Shown: positions 56,615 to 64,000 of the stretch, piece after piece | Position numbering within the stretch: position 1 is the stretch's first letter | Layout of the letters: the number at the start of each line of letters is the position of its first letter | Origin: Hyposmocoma kahamanoa | Lineage: Eukaryota; Arthropoda; Insecta; Lepidoptera; Cosmopterigidae | DNA length: 64,000 nucleotides | NCBI RefSeq assembly: GCF_003589595.1 | Contig: NW_020654810.1 | Span: 14,344,569-14,408,568, forward strand | Direction of reading: 5' to 3' | Notes under the pieces: model-generated | Database searches by the model: none | Told to the model about the DNA's origin: nothing | The model's input: the letters and a program-made list of their open reading frames with translations, nothing else | Made by a program: the position numbers and the translations under genes

Positions 56615-58698
56615 ATAAATGATTATCACTAATATCAGGTTTCTTACTACGGTATGACTTCTTTTTATTTTCCCGATATTTCGGAACGGTTGCACGCTTC
56701 ATGTCTGAACCAGCAATTAACGCCCTGGAAAAAGGATTAAATTTCGCTCCTACCCCAACGCGCATTCCAATTGAAAAAGTCATATGTGGTGTTGAAGAAG
56801 CCATTGTGTGTAATAGGGTGCCAGCTAGTGATGCTGAAACCTTACGTCAAGACGTGGCTATAGCCTGGCGACACGCTCATCTACCACCAAAAAACATGAG
56901 TACTCAGGAACTGATGGGTGTAAAAGAACTTAGGGCTGATACAACAATTATAGTTCTAAAGGCAGACAAGGGAAACGCCACTGTGATTATGGACGCTGAA
57001 GAATACGACCGTAAAATAAAAGCTTTACTGGAGGATGGCATGACATACAACCCGACTGCCAGAGTGAAACGACAGACGTATGCCATTATTACTGAATGTA
57101 GGAGCGCTATCCCAGTTGATATTGAAAAACAACTGCTACGTCCTCGTATCGTCCAACCGCCGAGACTTTATGGTTTGCCAAAGATCCACAAAACTAACGT
57201 ACCATTATGACCAATAGTGAATCAGATAGACTCACCCACGTTTCAATTGGCAAAATATGTGTCTCGTACACTAACACCTCTAGTAGGCACAACGAACCCT
57301 TTTGTGAAGGACTCCAGGCATTTCGTTGAGATCCTAAACAGTACCACAGATAACGAGAATGAGACAATAGTTAGTTATGACGTTGAGTCTCTTTTCACAA
57401 ACGTACCAATAAAGGGGTGCATCGACGTTATCAAAGTGAAACTTCAAGAAAATAACATCCCAATGGAGATTGCTCAATTACTTGAACATTGCTTAAACAC
57501 GAGCTACTTCCTGTGCAATGGCCAATACTACCTTCAGATTGATGGTGTAGCGATGGGCAGTCCCGTTGCTCCCGTTGTTGCCAACATTTGGATGGAACAC
57601 TATGAACACGCCGCCATTCTGTCAGCACCATCAACAATAAAATTATGGAAGAGGTATGTTGATGACGTATTTTGCATAATGGAAGGAAAGGAAAAATCGC
57701 GCGCTTGCATTTTTGGATGTATTGGTCAAAGTCCGACAAGACGGTTCACTCGGTCATTCTGTGTACAGAAAACCAACTCACACGGACAAATATTTTCGTG
57801 CCACTTCACATCATCACCCAAAACACCTACATTCGGTCGTCAGGTCATTAACCAATAGAGCTTATGATCTTTGTGATGCACACCACCTACCACAGGAACA
57901 GGAGCACGTTAAGACGGTTTTGCGACAGAATGGATACAAAATAAAAACATTTAAACCAATACACAAAAGGAAGAAGCAAATTGACGTACAGAGACTACCA
58001 GTTTTTCTGCCCTATGTACAAGGGGTGACAGATAAAATAGCCAGGTTGCTAAGGAAGTTTTCCATAAAAACTGATTTCACCCCCTTAACCAAAATAGGAA
58101 AAATGTTACGTTCACCAAAAGACACCTTCCTTTACAAACACCGGGTGTCTATAAAGTGAACTACAGTATTGGGAGCTCGTATATCGGTCAGACTAAACGA
58201 ACAATTGTCGATCGTATGAAGAGACACATCCGAGCAGTAAAAAAACAATGATGCACAGAAGTCGGCTATAGCACATTTCACACAGACTGACACTAACCAT
58301 TGGATCGAGTTGCATAGCCCCCAGGTACTCTCGACAAAACGTCACTACATACCACGGTTGGTACGAGAAGCCATCGAGACCACGAAGTACAAAAATCCGG
58401 TCCTTAGTGCGTGCAGTAATAAAAACAAAAACACCTCGAGTACAGTTTTGCGTGTGGATACAGTGAGTGTGGTTCGTGTGAAAAAAGTGAGTGACAATGG
58501 TAACGCCACAACAAATCGCGATGAAGGTAGTCGTCGACAGCGCAAGAGGGTAGACAGATATGTCTGCTCGTAAAGCTGTTATCTGCCGCCGTCCACTCAA
58601 CCCGTGACCATGGAGCGTGCAACCGTTCCGAAATATCGGGAAAATAAAAAGAAGTCGTACCGTGATAAGAAACCTGATATTGGTGATAATCATTTAGT
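56615..58698 (+). mobile_element. Penelope-like retroelement with inverted terminal repeats, inactive
   Basis: Near-identical inverted repeats of about 87 bp bound the element (56615-56701 and 58612-58698; both contain TTTATTTTCCCGATATTTCG and GGAACGGTTGCACGC in opposite orientation). Inside are Penelope-type reverse transcriptase and GIY-YIG parts in the + frame. Confidence 0.88.
56701..58573 (+). pseudogene. Penelope-like reverse transcriptase / GIY-YIG endonuclease, broken
   Basis: Segments 56701-57207, 57217-57700, 57713-58159 and 58160-58573 form one broken protein. Motifs: [57 protein letters not shown] and the catalytic YVDDVF, then [20 protein letters not shown]. After a frame change comes the GIY-YIG-like SSYIGQTKRTIVDRMKRHIR. 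Lesions seen: a TGA at 57208-57210, a frameshift near 57690-57715, one near 58155, and another near 58240. It cannot make an intact enzyme. Confidence 0.9.
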
Positions 58699-59269
58699 GA
58701 ATAACCACAAAAGTTTTAAAATCTATACAGATTATTAATAACTTTTTTAATTAAATTTTTATACATAATTACTTTACTTACCCTTTTTTACCTAAATAAC
58801 AATGTTAAATTGTATGAAATGACCTTACTTTTTTTTTTCTTCATTGATCATCAATCATTCCATGCATAATTTAAAAAATCTACTTTAATTTTGTGGTCGT
58901 GCTGAGAACTCGAAGCCAACGCCACAACTGCTGTCACTGTCAGTCAAAGAAAGAAACAAAAGATCCCCCATTCCCAAACTTTCATTGTCTACCGCCTACT
59001 TTGAGAATAAAATATTTTTTAGCGCCCCCATTTTTTCACCTACTTAAAAACCACTATTACTTCAAATTAAATTAATTATTGTGAGCTATATTAGCGCAGA
59101 TTAAACATTCATTCTAAACGAGACTTACTATAACCCGCAAGAGTTAACTTAAGATCTGCACGGTAGGTAGTACAAAACGGCACTCAAGTTAATTCTTACG
59201 GGCTACACCTGCCAATGTTTAAAGGTACTAACTGGGTGATAAATCTGCAATACATTTCTCATAGATGGC

Positions 59270-59475
59270 GCTACGACTAAAAAGTCGTTGAAAGACCAAG
59301 TACAAAGACACGACGCAAGCACATAGAAGAATTCGTGAGGTCCGTTGGTTCGTTCCGTGGCTTAGTTGGTATAGCGTCTGGCACGGTGTACAAGAAGACG
59401 TCGGTTCGAATCCGACCGGATCGAAGGAATTTTTTCTGAGTGTTCGATCTTTGTATTAATAATTATAACAATAAC
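59270..59475 (+). mobile_element. SINE family C, best-preserved copy
   Basis: Starts TGGCGCTACGACTAAAAAGT and contains the tRNA-like CCGTGGCTTAGTTGGTATAG, TCTGGCACGGTG and a perfect T-arm (GTCGG TTCGAAT CCGAC), with tail GTTCGATCTTTGTATTAATA. The anticodon stem does not pair, so this is a SINE and not a working tRNA gene. Confidence 0.7.
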
Positions 59476-59611
59476 TTGTTAAAACATGATTGGACGCGGT
59501 CTATTATCTACGAAAATTACCTATCTAGGAATACTAATAACTATTAAAATGCAAAACTGTGTCTGTTGCCTTATTATTTTTTTGTTTGTGCCTATGTAGA
59601 CACAAACAAAA

Positions 59612-59792
59612 TTGCCATTAGGGTCGTATTTCCAGTGCTTGAAATCATGCTCAAGTCTGCTCAAATCCTGACTTGAGCATTGAGTGGAGATCCTAAGGGT
59701 CGTATTCCAGAACTCTACTCAATGCTCAAGTCAGGACTTGAACAGACTTGAGTATGGTTTCAAGCACTGGAAATACGACCCTAATGGCAAGG
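59612..59792. repeat. Near-perfect fold-back pair of a small element
   Basis: GCCATTAGGGTCGTATTTCC to CTTGAGCATTGAGT, followed by its reverse complement, about 80-90 bp per arm. The repeated unit has ends AGGGTCGTATT(T)CCAG and AATACGACCCT, and a further unit follows at 59793-59872. Confidence 0.85.
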
Positions 59793-60197
59793 CCTTGAGT
59801 ATGATTTTCAGTGCTCACTGCAATACTCAAGTCCTGACTTGAGCATTGAGTAGAGTTCTGGAATACGATTCAAAGGAATACAGAGTTTCTACTACTATTA
59901 TCTAAGATTCTAAAATACCTACAACATAAGTTCAAAGAAAACAAGACACGAACTTAGATTGGTTGATGCGACAAACTATATACGTGAGAATGTAATACAT
60001 GGTCAAAAATGAATTTATTGTTTATCAAAATATCTTCCTAGATGAAATTACAAATCTCTCCCTAAGCCTTTACACAACGCCCCCATTTTTTTTCTGGGTC
60101 TCTTACCGCCCCCTGTAGGCCTACAGCGCCCACAAGGGGGCGTTACCGCTTTTTTTAGGAAAGGCTGTTTTATGCCTAAGGCTCAACTCGCACTGGC

Positions 60198-60470
60198 GCA
60201 GAGTCGAAGCGTCGCGTCGCGTCCTGTTTTTCAACTCCACCGCCAGGCGACGCGCGACGACGTTCGCATTAGTGCACCGGGATCACAGTTTGGTCGGCGT
60301 CTGACGCCACACGGCGCCCAATTGACGCGACGCGTCGCCGTTTGCAAATTTTCAAATTAAAAAAAAAAATCCATATTAGCAAAACACAATTGTGTACCTT
60401 AATAATTGGAAAATATAGATAAATATGCTATAGGCGAGAAACATGACGCGTCGCGACGCTTCGACTCTGA
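60198..60470. mobile_element. Inverted-repeat element rich in GCGTCGCG
   Basis: The ends CAGAGTCGAAGCGTCGCG and the reversed CGCGACGCTTCGACTCTGA are near-perfect inverted repeats of about 26 bp. The interior holds GCGCGACGACGTTCGCATTA and GTTTGGTCGGCGTCTGACGC. A related internal piece (CGCGCGACGGCGCTCGCATT) is at 38708-38790. Confidence 0.75.
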
Positions 60471-60473
60471 GGG

Positions 60474-60645
60474 TCGTATTCTAGAACTCTACTCAATGCT
60501 CAAGTCACGATTTGAGTATGGTTTAAAGCACTCGAAATCAAACTCAAGTCCCTTCCATTAGGCTCGTATTTCCAGTGCTTGTGTTTCCATTGCAATCCTG
60601 ACTTGAGCATTGAGTAGAGTTCTAGAATACGACCCTAGCTCTGTT
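60474..60645. repeat. Second fold-back pair of the GGGTCGTATT element
   Basis: Starts GGGTCGTATTCTAGAACTCT and ends AGTTCTAGAATACGACCCT, with the same ACTCAATGCTCAAGTC module as the pair at 59612-59792. Confidence 0.8.
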
Positions 60646-60886
60646 TGAGTTGAGCTTAAAAGGATGGAAAAGTACTACCTTTATTTTTTTCCATCTTCTG
60701 TCCTATGTTTAGCCCGCGCTCAACACAGAAGTCCTTGAAAAGTATAGACGCATAAAATTATTATTTAACAATGCTTCAATCATGAGATAGGATTTTAATT
60801 ATTATGAACAAGCTTTTGTCACCTTTTCCATAAAACAAATAAATATGAAGAAAGAGGCTGTATGGTTTGCCTACTTAATAAGTGGG

Positions 60887-61497
60887 GAATAGGGATAGGG
60901 ATGGGCAATTGATGAAAATATATCGATAAAAATCGTATCGATGTTTATCGAGATAAATATATTGATGATCTAGTATATCTATATCTTTCCCAAAAACAGT
61001 AGTAGTCTAAAAATATTCTTAACTATATCTATTAAGTATACCTATAAAGTAAAATTCGAGAAAACAAAGACACGTGTATCCGAATTACACTGTAGACTTT
61101 AACGTTTAAGGTTCTAAAAAAAAATTAATTCTAATCTAATATAAATTAAAGACCTCATAAAAGTACTTACTGTTAACCGACAATTGTTTATTAATACATT
61201 GATGTATGTTAATAACGTGAAAAATATGTATCAGGAAAAATAATATATGTAGCTAGTGGAAGGTAACCTACCCCGATGGGAAAGCGGCGTCAAATCAATC
61301 AAATCTGAATTTGTCAGATACTGACATTCAAAAGAACTCTTTGATTTTCCAATATTTGTAAAGCATTTTGCTGTAACAGCGATAAAAAATATCGTAATGT
61401 ATACTCGGAAAAATATCGATTTTTGATATATCGAGTTTAAAAATATAGACGACAAATTATTTCATGAAAAAATATCCGTGCTTTTTACATCCCTACA
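60887..61497. repeat. Possible MITE, AT-rich with ATCGATA motifs
   Basis: Starts TAGGGATGGGCAATTGATGA and ends with TTTTACATCCCTA; TAGGGATG is shared as an inverted end and ATATCGAT-type motifs lie near both ends. No target duplication could be confirmed. Confidence 0.45.
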
Positions 61498-61663
61498 AAT
61501 AACCAAAATGGCGTGTTGTTGAACATATTCAGCGTAATCTATAGATCGCCATGAAACCTGAAATTGTATTTGAACTATATTGTGTTTGACTGGTTTTTGC
61601 AATTCTCTTTATAAAACTGCATAAAATCATTACATCTGAACTAAATTACTTTTAATCGCGAAA

Positions 61664-62641
61664 ATGTCGGAAGGAAGTGTAACTATTTCTCGCCGCAACC
61701 GCCCTGGCTCTAAAGCAAAGGTAAAAGTGGTTTATCACAATAGTCGTGGCCGCTTTTGTCTTAAATTATTTATAAATATTTTATAATTTAATGGTTTGGT
61801 ACATTTTAGGATTGGTGCCACTGGCCAGATGAGCCTTTCGAAGAAATGGACAGTACTCTTGCTGTCCAGCAGTTTATACAGCAAACTATCCGACGTGACC
61901 CATCCAATTTGGAAGCTATCTTGAAAATGCCCGAGGCGCAAGATGAAGGTGTTTGGAAATATGAACACTTGAGGTAAGACACAGATTTTTATTTATTTAT
62001 TTGATAGATTTAGATTTTTTATTTATTTATAGATTGTAGTCACTCATCAGAATTTAATAAGTCTCGATGAGGTCACCACGAAGGCGTCTTTTTTCCAGAG
62101 TAGTGAAGCATAATATGTGTAGTCTCTCCTCAGAGCATTTGCATTGAAGAGCCTGTGGCATTTTAGTTGCCTTCCTCTGAACGTTTTCAAGAAGGTGTAT
62201 GTCGTTTTGGAAAAAAAGACTCCACACTTGATATCAATATTGCAGCGGTGGCCGTATATAGTTCTTAACACGTCTACTGCCATTGTTTGGAACGATCTGC
62301 ATATGACATTGATATTGGAGTTAGCTTTCTTGACTAGTGTAGTGATATACTCATCCCACTTTAAATTGAAAGTTTCTTATAACTTCTAATGTTACAGGAC
62401 AAAACAAATTCACTTTTACTAATGTTTTCAGACAATTCTGTATGGAACTCAATGGTCTTGCAGTAAGACTGCAAAATGAATGCAAACCAGAGATATGTAC
62501 ACAGATGACTGCTACAGAGCAATGGATATTCCTGTGTGCAGCACATAAAACTCCAAAGGAGTGCCCTGCTATTGATTACACAAGACACACATTAGATGGG
62601 GCTGCTTGTTTGCTCAATAGTAACAAATATTTTCCAAGCAG
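61664..62641 (+). CDS. Mob4: MOB kinase activator-like 4 (phocein), first three exons
   Basis: Exons 61664-61720, 61810-61973 and 62432-62641 join in phase and encode about the first 143 of roughly 223 residues; the rest lies beyond the right edge. Diagnostic strings are [71 protein letters not shown] and [20 protein letters not shown]. Mob4 is a small zinc-binding Mob-fold adaptor and a core subunit of the STRIPAK phosphatase-kinase complex, bound to striatin. It works in Hippo signalling restraint, spindle focusing and synapse growth. The last donor (GTATGT after 62641) leaves phase 2. Nothing in 62642-64000 matches the expected next part, so that intron is longer than 1.3 kb. Confidence 0.96.
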
Positions 62642-63296
62642 GTATGTATAATTACTTACTGTATGTGCTGTACGTATTGTAACAATTTTTTTTATATAAC
62701 CTGTGTAGATAGCGTATAATTTATTGTTATGCTCTGTAAAATTTAGGTTGTACTTCTACATTGAACCATTGATGAAATACAATCAGTGAAATATTGATAA
62801 TCAATAAAGACTACATACATATTATATAATTTGTGAAATGATGTTAAAATATATCGCCCGTTTGCCAGATCAATGTGTTATCTCTAACACATCAACATAT
62901 ATAAATAACACATTCTCTGGCGAACAAGCCACATATAGAACTATGTCATTTTAATCAGTGTTTCTATATCATGGTAATAACTGAAATTAATTCAATAATT
63001 AATAATAGTATAAGATCATTGAGTCTGTCCCACAAACAATGTCAAACTGACATGACATCAGACGCATCCATTATGAAAGGATGGTAAATGGAGTTATGTC
63101 AAAAAAATTTGTTACTCTCTTAGATACAGAAAAATATAACCAACATTGTCTCTAATTCTTGTAACTATTGACTAATATTGTAGATAGAGTTACAAGAATT
63201 GGGGAGGATGTGGGTTATATATTTTTCTGTATGTAATGTAGCAATAAACATGTATGACATGTGATAATTTTCAGTTTAATTATCTCAGTTTAATAA

Positions 63297-63492
63297 TCTG
63301 CCTCCGGTTACCATGCCGGACTGCCCCAGAGGTCCCAGGTTCGATTCCCTGGCCGGGAGAAATGTTTGTATGGCCTACATTTCTTTCTCTCGTGAGTTTG
63401 GATGTAATTTGTGGTTGTCTATTTGTGTGTCCATGGCACCCGCGACACAGGGTGTCCCTAGTGCAGGGCTATGTTGAGTGTGTGCGTTATTT
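63297..63492 (+). mobile_element. SINE family A, + copy in a Mob4 intron
   Basis: Head TGCCTCCGGTTACCATGCCG with an A-box deletion, B-box CAGGTTCGATTCCCTGGCCG, end GTGTGTGCGTTATTTATTTA. The rest of 62642-64000 is AT-rich intron with nothing else recognised. Confidence 0.85.
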
Positions 63493-64000
63493 ATTTATTT
63501 AATTTACATATAATGTTACCAAGCAAACCTAAATAATTGTTTAATAGTACAGATAGGGTAACAATTCACCAAAAATACAAAATTTAACTAAAATTGCTTG
63601 TTGTGGCTCACCACAATAATTGTTCTGACTTGTTACTCTTGAGTAATTTACAAAAAATCCTTCAAGTAAGGTTTTAAAAAATTACCATCTTATTATTTCT
63701 CCATTGGAAGAGTTGATTGATCATGTATATTCAATGTGTCCCATAGTATTTTTTTTTGTCTTGGATGTAACATGTGAAGTTAAAAAATAAACATTAATTA
63801 TATCTTAGTCTAATTACCTCTAATAGTTATTTATCTATGATTTATTGATTTCTATGATTATCTATGTGGTAAATATGTAATAAGATTACACATTATGCAC
63901 AGTCATTTATTTATATTAACGCCGAAGTGTACGTACTTCGCGTGCTTATAGTAAGTGAAATTCACTTAATTGCTGCTGCTACACTTCAGAACGCGCTCCA

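Noticed and set aside
57431..57739. Minus-strand open frame inside the Penelope-like element
   Set aside because: It is antisense to the reverse transcriptase core and has no independent support.
59352..59425. Possible functional tRNA gene
   Set aside because: The T-arm is perfect and the acceptor stem nearly pairs, but no anticodon stem forms, and the same sequence recurs with the rest of SINE family C.

Overview
The window reads as nuclear DNA of a moth or butterfly (Lepidoptera). It is AT-rich, has short exons separated by long introns with GT..AG junctions, and is crowded with tRNA-derived SINEs, non-LTR retrotransposon tails, Tc1, piggyBac, hAT-like and Penelope-like elements of kinds common in lepidopteran genomes. 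This assignment rests on gene content and repeat types; no species is claimed.

Left two thirds (1-41173): two receptor guanylate cyclase genes face each other tail to tail. The first (+ strand) enters from the left edge with only the end of its cyclase domain and its cytoplasmic tail (784-4764) and looks Gyc32E-like. The second (- strand, coding from 41145 to 5265) is an essentially complete Gyc76C orthologue of about 23 coding exons: signal peptide, natriuretic-peptide-receptor-like extracellular domain, one membrane segment, pseudokinase, dimerisation helix, guanylate cyclase domain and a long tail ending in a PDZ-ligand-like ESAV. Most exon joins were checked for phase by hand; the tail around 8725-6248 is the least certain part. 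The two stop codons are only 500 bp apart, and the genes share an intron position and a 145-nt exon.

Middle (41174-50534): upstream of Gyc76C. I see a candidate non-coding first exon near 44.5 kb, several SINE copies, microsatellites and long AT-rich stretches with no recognisable gene.

Right part (50535-64000): a compact gene cluster. CIR1 (+, five exons) and ITFG1/TIP (-, two exons) converge with 209 bp between their stop codons. A SWIM-like zinc-binding protein gene (-) is cut by a 10-N assembly gap. Then come a GC-rich minisatellite that reverses polarity, a hAT-like MITE with perfect target duplications, a broken Penelope-like element with inverted terminal repeats, a set of fold-back elements, and the first three exons of Mob4/phocein (+), which runs off the right edge.

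How the genes relate: the two cyclases are membrane receptors producing cGMP. CIR1 (transcriptional corepressor), ITFG1 (membrane glycoprotein) and Mob4 (STRIPAK subunit) are unrelated housekeeping or regulatory genes that happen to be neighbours. I found no prokaryotic-style system, CRISPR array or clearly new multi-gene system. The most unusual structures are the cyclase pair and a series of nested, palindromic and composite repeats.
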